Positions 54,423-63,652 of a stretch of DNA of 64,000 bases are shown here, one piece after another; within the stretch, counting starts at the first letter, position 1; the number at the start of each line of letters is the position of its first letter. Under the pieces are notes generated by a model that searched no databases, was not told where the DNA came from, and worked only from the letters and a program-made list of their open reading frames with translations. Position numbers and translations under genes: made by a program. This DNA is from an uncultured Prevotella sp. (GTDB lineage: Bacteria > Bacteroidota > Bacteroidia > Bacteroidales > Bacteroidaceae): NCBI GenBank assembly GCA_900545525.1, contig UQZX01000005.1:58045-122044 (forward strand), in the 5' to 3' direction.

Positions 54423-54656
54423 AGACATGTATCGGATTTTAGCACACTCTCCATTGGTGGTTTGTGTAATTCGCAGAAGTCGCATTAAGTACCCTACATG
54501 CACTCGTTCCGCCCTCCGCCGGGCGGCATACGCCATGCCCCGCCGTGATATTCTGCCGTCAAAAGACAGCATCATCGCGATACGGCATCAAATCAATGCC
54601 AATTTGACATGAATGTGGTCGAATTTCAACTTTTCATTAAAAAAAGTGCGGAAAGA

Positions 54657-54688
54657 TTTGGTCATAACAAAAAAACTTGCTACCTTTG
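54657..54688 (+). promoter_or_regulatory. promoter of tRNA-Arg
   Basis: TTTG (54657-54660) and TACCTTTG (54681-54688), 20 bp apart: an ideal Bacteroidetes promoter ending 19 bp before the tRNA. Confidence 0.75.
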
Positions 54689-54707
54689 CATCGCAATTAA
54701 GGAAAAC

Positions 54708-54781
54708 GGCTCCGTAGCTCAACTGAATAGAGCATCTGACTACGGATCAGAAGGTTACAGGTTTGAATCCTGTCGGAGTCA
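54708..54781 (+). tRNA. tRNA-Arg (anticodon ACG)
   Basis: 74 nt. Acceptor GGCTCCG pairs with CGGAGTC (one G-T pair); D arm with AGCTC...GAGC; anticodon arm TCTGA-CTACGGA-TCAGA gives ACG (A34 probably edited to inosine); T arm ACAGG-TTTGAAT-CCTGT. Discriminator A; CCA not encoded. Confidence 0.96.
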
Positions 54782-54820
54782 CAAAGAGAGGCAACATCGT
54801 CAAGAAGTTGTCTCTCTTTG
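54782..54820 (+). terminator. terminator of tRNA-Arg
   Basis: CAAAGAGAGGCAAC pairs with GTTGTCTCTCTTTG, one mismatch, directly after the tRNA. Confidence 0.75.
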
Positions 54821-54904
54821 CGTTTGTATGACACCAAAATATACAAGAATATCATACGCATTGTGGCGGCAAAGCCCTGTATCTTTCCACACGCTGAAAA
54901 TAAA

Positions 54905-54937
54905 ATCAGGGACAAGAACATCGTTCCTGTCCCTGAT
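54905..54937 (-). terminator. terminator of the ispH operon
   Basis: Arms ATCAGGGACAAGAAC and GTTCCTGTCCCTGAT (one mismatch, 3-base loop), followed on the minus strand by a U-rich stretch. 34 bp after the ispH stop. Confidence 0.8.
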
Positions 54938-54970
54938 ACGGGGTTTCTATGCTTTTTATTATGCAGCTGT

Positions 54971-55825
54971 CTAAATCCCGAGAATGCTGTCGCGGCATTT
55001 CTCCATTAGCCATTTCGGGGTGCTCGTTGCGCCGCAGATGCCAATGGTCGACACGCCTTCAATCCACGAACGGTCAATCTCCTCGGGGCCTTCGATGAGA
55101 TAACTGTTGGGATTAACCCTCCTGCACTCGTTGAAAAGCACCTTGCCGTTGCTGCTCTTGCGCCCGCATACAAACAGTATAAGGTCGTGGCAGCCGGCAA
55201 AGCGGCTGATGTTGGGCATGCGGTTTGCCACCTGACGGCATATTGTGTCAAAGCTGCGGAACGTTGCCGACGGGGATATATGGTCCTGAATGTAGTCTAT
55301 GATGCGGTGAAACTCGTCGAGCGACTTTGTCGTCTGCGAATAGAGATATATGTCGCGGCTGTAGTCGAGGTTCCTCACATCATCGAAATGGGCAATGACA
55401 ATGGCACGGCTGTTGGTCTGACCGACAAGCCCCAGCACCTCGGCATGCCCCGGCTTGCCGAAGATAACGGTCTGTGCACCGGGATTTTCATCATACTGCC
55501 GCTTTATCCTACGCTGCAGTTGCAGCACCACGGGACACGTGGCGTCGATTATCTCTATCTTGTTCTGCCTCGCAAGGGCGTATGTCTCCGGCGGCTCGCC
55601 GTGTGCCCTGAGCAGCACTTTCACGCCGTGCAGCCTCCGCATGTCGTCATGGTTTATCGTGATAAGCCCCATCTTGCGCAGCCGCTCACACTCCATGCCG
55701 TTATGGACAATGTCGCCGAGGCAATAGAGAGGCTTGCCCGTGGCAAGCTCCTCCTCAGCCTTGCGTATTGCAGTGGTCACTCCGAAACAGAAGCCGCTGC
55801 CGCTATCAATCTCCACCTGTATCAT
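54971..55825 (-). CDS. ispH: 4-hydroxy-3-methylbut-2-enyl diphosphate reductase
   Basis: 284 aa. The three Fe-S cysteines are Cys13 (GFCFGV), Cys97 (DATCPVV) and Cys196 (DTICRQVANR). Final step of the MEP isoprenoid pathway, producing IPP and DMAPP. Slightly short at the N-terminus compared with E. coli (316 aa) but complete. Last gene of the minus operon A2M-DUF1573-MeaB-IspH. Confidence 0.96.
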   Translation of the reverse strand: MIQVEIDSGSGFCFGVTTAIRKAEEELATGKPLYCLGDIVHNGMECERLRKMGLITINHDDMRRLHGVKVLLRAHGEPPETYALARQNKIEIIDATCPVVLQLQRRIKRQYDENPGAQTVIFGKPGHAEVLGLVGQTNSRAIVIAHFDDVRNLDYSRDIYLYSQTTKSLDEFHRIIDYIQDHISPSATFRSFDTICRQVANRMPNISRFAGCHDLILFVCGRKSSNGKVLFNECRRVNPNSYLIEGPEEIDRSWIEGVSTIGICGATSTPKWLMEKCRDSILGI

Positions 55826-55863
55826 TTTCGCCTCCTTTATTATGAATATTCCAAGCCCGAAGA

Positions 55864-56964
55864 CTATTTCCGCAAGGAGTCGAAGTACATTCCCAGCAGG
55901 TCGCCGGCAGCCTTGAACGATGTCTTCTCGCCACGCAACACGGCACGTTCGGCTTCCGCAATGTGCCGTTCCACAAGCTCATTGTTGTAAAAACTGTTGC
56001 GCAGGTGCTCGTTTATGCTCTCATACATCCAGTATTTGCTCTGCTCGTTGCGGCGGAAATCAAAGTAGCCGTTTGCCTTGACAAAGTCGATATACTCGTA
56101 TATCATGTCCCATACCTCCTTGATACCGATGCCGTAGAACCCGCTGTAGCAAAGAACCTTGGGCAGCCAGCCGCTGTCCGGGGCGGGAAAGAAGTGGAGG
56201 GCGTTGCGGAAATTGGCTGCTGCCATTTCGCATTTCTCGACGTTATTGCCGTCGCACTTGTTGATTACGATACCGTCGGATATCTCCATTATGCCGCGCT
56301 TTATTCCCTGAAGCTCGTCTCCGGTGCCTGCAAGCTGTATCAAAAGGAAGAAGTCCACCATGGAGTGGCATGCCGTTTCGCTCTGCCCCACCCCGACCGT
56401 CTCAACGAAAATCTTGTCGTATCCGGCAGCCTCACACAGTATTATGGTCTCGCGGGTCTTACGTGCCACGCCTCCGAGGGAGCCTGCCGTAGGGCTGGGA
56501 CGTATGAACGACTCGTCTCTCTGTGCAAGTTTCTCCATTCGGGTCTTGTCTCCGAGTATGCTCCCCTTAGAGCGTTCGGAGCTCGGGTCTATGGCAAGCA
56601 CGGCGAGTTTGCCGCCGAAACGGTCGAGCACATGCACCCCGAACTCGTCTATGGAGGTGCTCTTGCCTGCGCCGGGAACGCCGCTTATGCCTATGCGCAC
56701 TGACTTTCCGCTGTACGGAAGGCACTTGTCTATCACCTCCTGAGCCTTCTGGCGGTGTGCCGGAGAGACGCTTTCGACCAGCGTCACCGCCTGACTGAGC
56801 ACCGTTACATTGCCCTTCAGTATGCCTTCGACCATTTCTCCGGCAGACAGCTCACGGCGCTTTACGCGCATTCTCTTGAGGTACGGATTGATTATGGACG
56901 GCTGTTCCACTCCCGAGTTTACCGCCAGTCCCTTATACTTTTCATTGTTTTCAGGATGTTCCAT
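55864..56964 (-). CDS. meaB: MeaB-type GTPase (methylmalonyl-CoA mutase chaperone)
   Basis: 366 aa from MEHPENNEKYKG (56964); an upstream in-frame Met at 56988 is less likely. G1 GISGVPGAGKST, then LAIDPSSERSKGSILGDKTRM and VVINKCDG (NKxD). Loads and protects B12-dependent methylmalonyl-CoA mutase. The mutase genes are not in the window. Confidence 0.94.
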   Translation of the reverse strand: MEHPENNEKYKGLAVNSGVEQPSIINPYLKRMRVKRRELSAGEMVEGILKGNVTVLSQAVTLVESVSPAHRQKAQEVIDKCLPYSGKSVRIGISGVPGAGKSTSIDEFGVHVLDRFGGKLAVLAIDPSSERSKGSILGDKTRMEKLAQRDESFIRPSPTAGSLGGVARKTRETIILCEAAGYDKIFVETVGVGQSETACHSMVDFFLLIQLAGTGDELQGIKRGIMEISDGIVINKCDGNNVEKCEMAAANFRNALHFFPAPDSGWLPKVLCYSGFYGIGIKEVWDMIYEYIDFVKANGYFDFRRNEQSKYWMYESINEHLRNSFYNNELVERHIAEAERAVLRGEKTSFKAAGDLLGMYFDSLRK

Positions 56965-56994
56965 ATATATGTTGTCTTTATAAAACAATCATCT

Positions 56995-58062
56995 TCACTT
57001 CACGTCGATGTCCACAACCACCTTCGGACGGTCGGGGTCATTGGTTATCATAAGGACACGCGGCTTGCTCCTTGCCGTCTTCAACAGTTTCTTATAGGCT
57101 GTTATCTTAAGCTTTGCCGTGTCTCCCGGACGCAGTTTTGTCTTGTTAAGGCTCACCTTCAGACCGTCGGTAAACATCTGCATCGAACGTATGTCGAGGG
57201 TGCTCTTGCCCACATTCTCTATCAGAATGACGCCCGATTTAGATGCCTTATCACCAAACTCGCCAAGGTCGAGGGTGCTTCCGGACAGCTGTATGACGGG
57301 TGCTGCAAGCTTCTGAGTTTCCGACATGTTGTCAAATCCGGGAAGAAGGACAGCCGAAACGGTTATCTCCTTGTCCGCACTCACCTTGTCTCCGGGGTAC
57401 ATTCCGATATATACGGAAGACCGGGTAAGCCCGAATCCGCGCAGCTTATCAGTGTCGAGGGTTATCGTCGCGACACCTGTGCGTCCCGGCTGCACGGTCG
57501 TTGGCGACACGGTTGCCGAGAGATAGCGCGGCAGGTGCATCAAAACGGGAGTGACAGCCTTGTCGCCCGCATTTCTGAAATATATCCTCTGCACGGGATT
57601 GTCGCCGCGGTTGACGTCGTCAAACTCTATGTCGTTCTTGTCCACTTGCAGGCTTCCCACCGTAAACTTGTAGTCGGCGGCATGCTCGGCAGCCTCGGCA
57701 ACAACCACGCCGCGCATCTTCAGATAGAACGGACTGTCGGATGCCGTAGTATATACCGCCACCTCTTTCTCGAAATGTCCTAACTGCCGGGCATCGTAGG
57801 TGGCAGCAACATAGAAGCTGTCACCGCGCGCCACATTGCCCCGGGGATACTCTGCCGTAATACATCCGCATGCCGTCCGGACATTCGTAACAGTCATGTC
57901 ATTCCCCTTGTTGCGCAGTTCAAACCTCACGGTAACGGGGATTTCGTATCCCACTGCACCGCAGTCTATCACCTCATTCCTTGCCGATATGCGCTGTGCG
58001 GCGGCATCTGCCGAAATAACCAGCGCCAAAGAAGCCAATATTATATTTCTTTTCATATCCAT
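56995..58062 (-). CDS. DUF1573 domain protein, exported
   Basis: 355 aa. Signal peptide (MKRNIILASLALVISADAAAQ). Two or three immunoglobulin-like DUF1573 repeats; typical phrases are VRFELRNKGNDMTVTNVRTACGCITAEYPRG and YRNAGDKAVTPV-type segments. Function unknown; common in Bacteroidetes envelopes. Only 4 bp after the alpha-2-macroglobulin stop, so co-translated with it. Confidence 0.85.
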   Translation of the reverse strand: MDMKRNIILASLALVISADAAAQRISARNEVIDCGAVGYEIPVTVRFELRNKGNDMTVTNVRTACGCITAEYPRGNVARGDSFYVAATYDARQLGHFEKEVAVYTTASDSPFYLKMRGVVVAEAAEHAADYKFTVGSLQVDKNDIEFDDVNRGDNPVQRIYFRNAGDKAVTPVLMHLPRYLSATVSPTTVQPGRTGVATITLDTDKLRGFGLTRSSVYIGMYPGDKVSADKEITVSAVLLPGFDNMSETQKLAAPVIQLSGSTLDLGEFGDKASKSGVILIENVGKSTLDIRSMQMFTDGLKVSLNKTKLRPGDTAKLKITAYKKLLKTARSKPRVLMITNDPDRPKVVVDIDVK

Positions 58063-58066
58063 AATG

Positions 58067-61000
58067 TTATCTCACCTTAATGGTCAACGACCTGTCCCGC
58101 GCCATAAACTCAGGCGCATACGCACACTGAACGGTGCATGTTCCCGTCTCATAGCTGCCCTCACGGTCGACGTAATACTCCTTTTCTATGATGTGGGTAC
58201 CTTTCCTCATACGGTCAAAATAGAAGTTTGTGGTGTAGTCTTTCGACACGCAGTAATACCCCCAGCCGTATCCCGTAAGCTGCTGCACAGGCTCAAGGCA
58301 TGCCGCACGCTTGTCCACAACCTGCACAAAGTCGTAGTCGCGGTCGGCATTTATGGTTATGCGCACCGTCACCCTGCTGCCTACGGCGGGGGCGAAAACC
58401 GCATCCGAACCGGCAGAAGCCACCGGCTTGCCGCCTGATATAATCTCGCGTCTGACCTCAAGACCGGCAGAATGGCTCTCCACATCTGCCGTATTCTGCA
58501 TGAAGCGGGCATACAGCGCACCCCACGACGTGCCGTCTGAGGTCTTTGTTGCAGTAAACTTCCTCACCTTTTCGCCGTCCATGGATGTCTTGACATATCC
58601 CAGTCCCGCCGTTCCGGCAGACGTGTCTATACGCTTTCCGTCCACTGCAAGCACGGCATTCTCTCCCTTGTCGAGCACCTGGGTGTTGCCGTTGAGAAAC
58701 GCATATATGGCATTGACGCTGTTTACAGGCGTGTCCCAAGCCTGCGTGCGCTTCTGTTGCAGCAGCCAGCGGCGCATCTCATCAACGGTCTGAACATCGT
58801 CAGGCGACACTCTTCCGATAGCTTCCATTGCCGCCACCTGTGTCGGTATGCGGTAGTCGAGCCATGAATATCCGGCACGCGGGGTGTCATAATAGCGTCC
58901 CATGTCTTCCGTCATGACTGTATATTCCTTAAGGCTCTGCACATATTCACGCGCCTCCTGCATTCTGCCCTGCCCTGCAAGGACTATTGACATCAGTGCC
59001 TTTGCATAGAGGCTCTGCGTCTCCTTCTTCTTAATAAGATAGTCCATGAAATATTTTGCGGCATCCTTCTCCTTTGCGGTGAGCGTCCGTCCGGACAGTG
59101 TATTTATGTAAAGGAACTGCAGCGCATGATATCCGTTGACGCCGAACGTCCTGCCTGCCTTCTCCATGCGCTTCATCTCCTCCACCTCTTTCACTGCCTC
59201 GCTGCCGAGATACTTAAGGGCACGCGAGAGGATTGATGACGTCTCGCTGCGCTGACCGGCAAGAACGTTGAGCCTTACGAGGAACTCCGCAACCTCCAGG
59301 GTTATGCACGAAGAGCCTTCCATGCCCTTCCACCAGCTCCATGAACCGTCGCTGTTCTGCAGCTTGCGCAGGCTTTCAAGCGTCATGTCCATACGGTTTT
59401 CAAGGGCAGAAGCATCGAAGAAGGCGGATATGCGGCGTTTTCTGTCCGCCTCGTTCCCAGCATCGGCAACCCAAGGTGTCTCGTCCAGCACGAGGGTTTT
59501 AAGCTCATTGTTCTTCTCGAGTGCACTCATAAGCGACGTTCCGGTGCCAGCCGGCTCGTTCTTCCACTGCTCGAACACAGCCTTTATGCGCGGCGACTGC
59601 TTCACGATGTGCGCCCCGAGGCTGTTTGCATAGTATGCCGCGGCAAGGCTTATGGCGTTGTTCTCATTCACATTGCTTACAAACGGCAATGCCTGAACAA
59701 CCAGCCACGCCGGGTTGTTGGTGTATTCTACCGTAAGCGTGGCATTCTTTGCGCCCTCGGGGAACAGCCTTTCAATGTCCAATGTCTTTGTTCCTGCACC
59801 GTGCTGTACAAACGGCAGCGTCGCCGTGACGCTTTCCATAGACGGCAACACGGGCAGATAGTGCTGCTCGCCGTCGCTGAATGTCTTACCTTCTGCCACA
59901 ACCTTACATATTAATAAGGTGTACTTGTCGTCCGGATTATATGTAAATACGACGTTTCCCGTGCCGTTTGCACCGACAGCCACAGGTTGCTCGCCCTTAT
60001 ATACCGTCTTTTCGGTGTCGGGGTCTATAAGCTCCATCCTTACTTTGCCCGTCACATTGCTTTCCGAAGTATTGAATACACGCACCGCAATGGTGGCATT
60101 ATCGCCCGAACGCACAAACCTCGGGACGTTCGGCTGCACCATTACGTCTTTCTTTGCCACGGCTTCCCCGTAAATCATACCGTTGTTCATGTCCTTGTCG
60201 TGTGCAAGTCCCATAAAGCGCCATGTGGTCACACTCTCCGGAAGAGTGAACTTTATATTCACGTTGCCGTTGCCGTCCGTTGCCAAAGAGGGATAGAAGA
60301 ACGCCGTCTCATTAAGGTTCTCGCGCACCTGTGCGGTTCCTGTTGCCGGCTGTCCGCCTGCATCTCCGTCTTCCAGAGCAGCCTCATCGGCTGAATTTTC
60401 AACAGCCACGCTCCCTGTAAATGCGCTTTTCTTTTCAGAGACACCATATCCAACGACAACTACCTCCTGAAGTTCCGGCTGCTCAACACTGTCAAACACC
60501 ACATTAGGTGCTGCCTCCTTTGCCTCCGCCTTCATCACGGATAATCCTCTTACCTTTATACTGTAATCATACAGAAGAGAAGACATGAAATAGTCATTAT
60601 TAAACCTGTTGAACTTCAAGCCATGGACTTTAAGATTCTTCAGCCTTTCCGAGCCACCTAAATTCATGATACCCACATTAGGCGAAGTCCACGATGTGTA
60701 GGGCATGTTGCGGTGTATCTGCGTGTTGAACGACCACCGGTGCGGTTCAAAGACATCCAGCGACTTGTCGTAAAGCGTCGCCATGAGACGGGCATCAGCA
60801 GGAGTTCCGTCGGGACGGGTCACGTTCAGCGTCCATTCTTCTTTCTGTCCGGGAGTGAGGCGGTCGCGGAACGTCGTCCACTTTGCCACAAGCCGTTTGT
60901 CGGGCAACGGGCGTTCTATCGTCGTGGTGTATCTGTGCATCACGCCGTTCTTCACCCATGCGAAGTTAAGAAGCACTCCTCCGTCAAGGTCGTTGCTGTC

Positions 61001-63652
61001 TTCAAAAAGTGCGGTCTCCACTGAATTGCCCAGTTTTATCACCCTGCTGTCTATCACATGGTCGCCGGTTATCATGGTATAGAGCACGTGCACGTCCTCG
61101 TCAGACGTTCCTATCTGCACATATACCGGACCACCGTCACGCGGGAAAGTGTTCGACGTGGTGTAGAACCACTCGTCCGTCTTAATACACGGCACCGTGT
61201 CTTCAAGGCTGAAGACAACAAATTCTTTCTCAATTGTATCGTTTCCGCATACGGCAGTCAGCAGATGGCGCCCCGAAACAAGGAGTTTGTCGCGGAAATA
61301 GTCCACCGGCACGGGCGTATTTGCCTGCACCGTGTACATGTCTGAACCGTCGACGCTGTATCTCACGTCACCTTCAATGTCCTTGCCGGCAGCATTTTTA
61401 AGAATAAACTTTATCGTCTTGAGGCTGTCACGCTCCGTCTTTTCCGGCATATCGCAAGCAAAGAACGCGGGCTTGCTGCCGAGCGGCAACGCCAGCGAGC
61501 CGTGCTGCGTCTCCCCTCCGGCATCGGTAACGTCCGCCGAGGCGGTTATCGTGTAGAAGCGTGCAGGCATCCTGTAAGGACTTATGCCGTCTTCATCATC
61601 TTCATCTTCGTCGTCGGGCAGCAGCATAGGCATCCTCACCTCAAACGTTCCGTCGTCACCGGTCACGGTTTCATCGTCCTCCAGCTCCCTATCACCATTG
61701 CCGTAAGACATGAAACGCCACCACAGCGCACCGCTGCGGCTGACCGTATAGCTCACCTTTGCACCTTGTACGGGCACGCCGGCAAATGTCATGGCACGCC
61801 CTTTCACCACGAGAGTGTCACCGTTACGGTACTCTTGCTTAACCTCATCGAACTCAACCTTGAACGTAGGACGCTTGTATTCCTCCACGCGGAAGTAGCG
61901 TGTGGCGCCCTGCCCCAGGTCAGACTGCACGGAGAACGAGCCGTTAAGTCCCGTTGCCGGCAACGTAAAGTCGGCAGAGGCTGTGCCGTAGGCATCGGTA
62001 GTGACGCTCACCTCCTTCACCGTCCTGCGGTTTGCATCCCTCAAAGTGAGCTTCATCTGTCTGCCGTCGCATGCAGATGTCTCCAGACCATGCTTGTTCC
62101 TGAACGCCACGGCAGACACATGCACCGTCTGTCCGGGACGGTATATCGCCCTGTCAGTGTAAATATTAACATAGTCGCGTTCGGTCTTGTCGGGATAATA
62201 GGAAAAGTTTCCCCATGCGTTACGCCGCGGAAACGCCTTGTCGGCTGCCGTATACGGACGCACACGGTTAGGTTCGTTGACACCGTATGAATAGACATAC
62301 TCTCCGTCGTTGCCGCATGTAAGCACCTTTTCGACACCATTACGGCTGTACACCCAAAGCTTCGCCCCCGGCACGGGGTGTCCCGTCGTTGCGCTGACCA
62401 CGGCATAGCGTATCTTTTTCTGCGGCAGTTGCTGCTGCAAGACATAAAGGTCTGACACATACAGAAGACACCTTTTCGTCCCGATGTTCTTGTTGTCGGA
62501 TACAACCTCAACGAGATAGACGCCGCACGGCATGCCCCCTATCGCCACAGAGTCGTCAAAGACCTCATAGTCAGGATGCCCGGAGAATTTCTTCTCATAA
62601 ACCCTGCGGCTGCCGACAGCCACCAGCGGCTTCAGCTTATTATAGTCCCCGGCTTTGACCGGGTCAAGTTTCGTCGTTCCGTCCACGCCCTTCAGCAGCG
62701 ACACGCTTATTTTCAGCATTCCGATATTACGCATGTCTTCAAGCATCATGTTCATTGCCTTGCCCGGCAAAATGACGTTACGCTCCATTCTTATATAGAA
62801 TTTGGGCTTTGTAAGTTCGTTGCGTCTGTTTACGAGCGCGTTCATATCGGATGTCTTCCCCCATTTGCCGAGGGCGTAATCAATATAGGCAATCTTTTCC
62901 TTTGCCGTAAAAGAGTGGTCCTGACTCATCTTATCATAGCGCTTTATGGCAACGATGCCACACTCGGGAAGGTCTCCGTATACGCCAATAAGCGAGTCGA
63001 GCGATGCTATCATGGCGCGTGACGGAACATATCCGCTGTTGGTAAGCAACAGATAAGACGACATCATCTCCGCCCTGCGGTCGCCTTTCGCTGCATACCA
63101 GTTGCGGAGCGTCTCATAGTCATCCGCCTCCATGCACAGCATGCTCAGCAGATTGTTGCCGAAAAAGCGGCTGTCCTCCCCTTTCTCCACCAGCGAACCG
63201 AGGTTGTCCACGGTCTGTGCGGCAAGCAGACCGGGATTGGCGAGCGACTTGCGGTAGTAGCCGCGCGCCACGGTCTCATGGTCTTCTCCCAGCTTTCTGT
63301 TTTGTTTATAAATCTTTCCGAGCACCGAATTATACACCGCGGCAAGCACCTTGTCTTCCTTTTCCGCCTCTACGGCTTCGCGTTCAAACTGCGCCACGAC
63401 GGGCAACAGTGAGTCCGGCGTAAGCTCGAGAAGCACAGCGGCATGGCGCAGCTCAGCCTCAAGCAACTGCCCGTGGTTATTCTCGGCACGCGCCTTGTCC
63501 GCAATCTTCCGGATGAGCGTCATCTGTTTGCGCGGCAGGTCCTGCTTCTTTGCGGCATCCACGTCTTTCCACAGTGTCGCATAACTCTGTGCCGACACAC
63601 CTGAAGGTATCAGCACCAAACATATAATCAATGCTAAAAGTGTCTTTTTCAT
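58067..63652 (-). CDS. alpha-2-macroglobulin family protein with a SusC-like VVVVGYG motif
   Basis: 1861 aa. Signal peptide MKKTLLALIICLVLIPSGVSAQ and an N-terminal helical region to about 300. Macroglobulin MG2-type domain with IYTDRAIYRPGQTVHVSAV near 500. The A2M core has ETAFFYPSLATDGNGNVNIKFTLPESVTTWRFMGLAHDKD near 1120-1160, followed by a helical toroid. No thioester GCxEQ is visible where expected (SNVNENNAISLAAAYYANSL). Around residue 1063 the motif EVVVVGYGVSEKKSAFTG copies the TonB-receptor plug signature. Probably an envelope protease trap or surface scaffold. First gene of its operon, preceded by the 66-bp tandem repeats. Confidence 0.9.
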   Translation of the reverse strand: MKKTLLALIICLVLIPSGVSAQSYATLWKDVDAAKKQDLPRKQMTLIRKIADKARAENNHGQLLEAELRHAAVLLELTPDSLLPVVAQFEREAVEAEKEDKVLAAVYNSVLGKIYKQNRKLGEDHETVARGYYRKSLANPGLLAAQTVDNLGSLVEKGEDSRFFGNNLLSMLCMEADDYETLRNWYAAKGDRRAEMMSSYLLLTNSGYVPSRAMIASLDSLIGVYGDLPECGIVAIKRYDKMSQDHSFTAKEKIAYIDYALGKWGKTSDMNALVNRRNELTKPKFYIRMERNVILPGKAMNMMLEDMRNIGMLKISVSLLKGVDGTTKLDPVKAGDYNKLKPLVAVGSRRVYEKKFSGHPDYEVFDDSVAIGGMPCGVYLVEVVSDNKNIGTKRCLLYVSDLYVLQQQLPQKKIRYAVVSATTGHPVPGAKLWVYSRNGVEKVLTCGNDGEYVYSYGVNEPNRVRPYTAADKAFPRRNAWGNFSYYPDKTERDYVNIYTDRAIYRPGQTVHVSAVAFRNKHGLETSACDGRQMKLTLRDANRRTVKEVSVTTDAYGTASADFTLPATGLNGSFSVQSDLGQGATRYFRVEEYKRPTFKVEFDEVKQEYRNGDTLVVKGRAMTFAGVPVQGAKVSYTVSRSGALWWRFMSYGNGDRELEDDETVTGDDGTFEVRMPMLLPDDEDEDDEDGISPYRMPARFYTITASADVTDAGGETQHGSLALPLGSKPAFFACDMPEKTERDSLKTIKFILKNAAGKDIEGDVRYSVDGSDMYTVQANTPVPVDYFRDKLLVSGRHLLTAVCGNDTIEKEFVVFSLEDTVPCIKTDEWFYTTSNTFPRDGGPVYVQIGTSDEDVHVLYTMITGDHVIDSRVIKLGNSVETALFEDSNDLDGGVLLNFAWVKNGVMHRYTTTIERPLPDKRLVAKWTTFRDRLTPGQKEEWTLNVTRPDGTPADARLMATLYDKSLDVFEPHRWSFNTQIHRNMPYTSWTSPNVGIMNLGGSERLKNLKVHGLKFNRFNNDYFMSSLLYDYSIKVRGLSVMKAEAKEAAPNVVFDSVEQPELQEVVVVGYGVSEKKSAFTGSVAVENSADEAALEDGDAGGQPATGTAQVRENLNETAFFYPSLATDGNGNVNIKFTLPESVTTWRFMGLAHDKDMNNGMIYGEAVAKKDVMVQPNVPRFVRSGDNATIAVRVFNTSESNVTGKVRMELIDPDTEKTVYKGEQPVAVGANGTGNVVFTYNPDDKYTLLICKVVAEGKTFSDGEQHYLPVLPSMESVTATLPFVQHGAGTKTLDIERLFPEGAKNATLTVEYTNNPAWLVVQALPFVSNVNENNAISLAAAYYANSLGAHIVKQSPRIKAVFEQWKNEPAGTGTSLMSALEKNNELKTLVLDETPWVADAGNEADRKRRISAFFDASALENRMDMTLESLRKLQNSDGSWSWWKGMEGSSCITLEVAEFLVRLNVLAGQRSETSSILSRALKYLGSEAVKEVEEMKRMEKAGRTFGVNGYHALQFLYINTLSGRTLTAKEKDAAKYFMDYLIKKKETQSLYAKALMSIVLAGQGRMQEAREYVQSLKEYTVMTEDMGRYYDTPRAGYSWLDYRIPTQVAAMEAIGRVSPDDVQTVDEMRRWLLQQKRTQAWDTPVNSVNAIYAFLNGNTQVLDKGENAVLAVDGKRIDTSAGTAGLGYVKTSMDGEKVRKFTATKTSDGTSWGALYARFMQNTADVESHSAGLEVRREIISGGKPVASAGSDAVFAPAVGSRVTVRITINADRDYDFVQVVDKRAACLEPVQQLTGYGWGYYCVSKDYTTNFYFDRMRKGTHIIEKEYYVDREGSYETGTCTVQCAYAPEFMARDRSLTIKVR

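Larger units (their letters stand above)
53637..54707. other. 1.07-kb gene-free, repeat-rich stretch
   Basis: No believable gene. It carries a cluster of AATATGCCG-type palindromes (53881-54009), a MITE-like element (54241-54422), and the promoter of tRNA-Arg. Short open frames here are made of repeat sequence. Base composition is more AT-rich than in neighbouring genes. Between 54423 and 54650 I see nothing identifiable. Confidence 0.75.

Noticed and set aside
54708..54781. tRNA-Arg as attachment site of an integrated element
   Set aside because: No duplicated tRNA 3' end and no integrase within the window.
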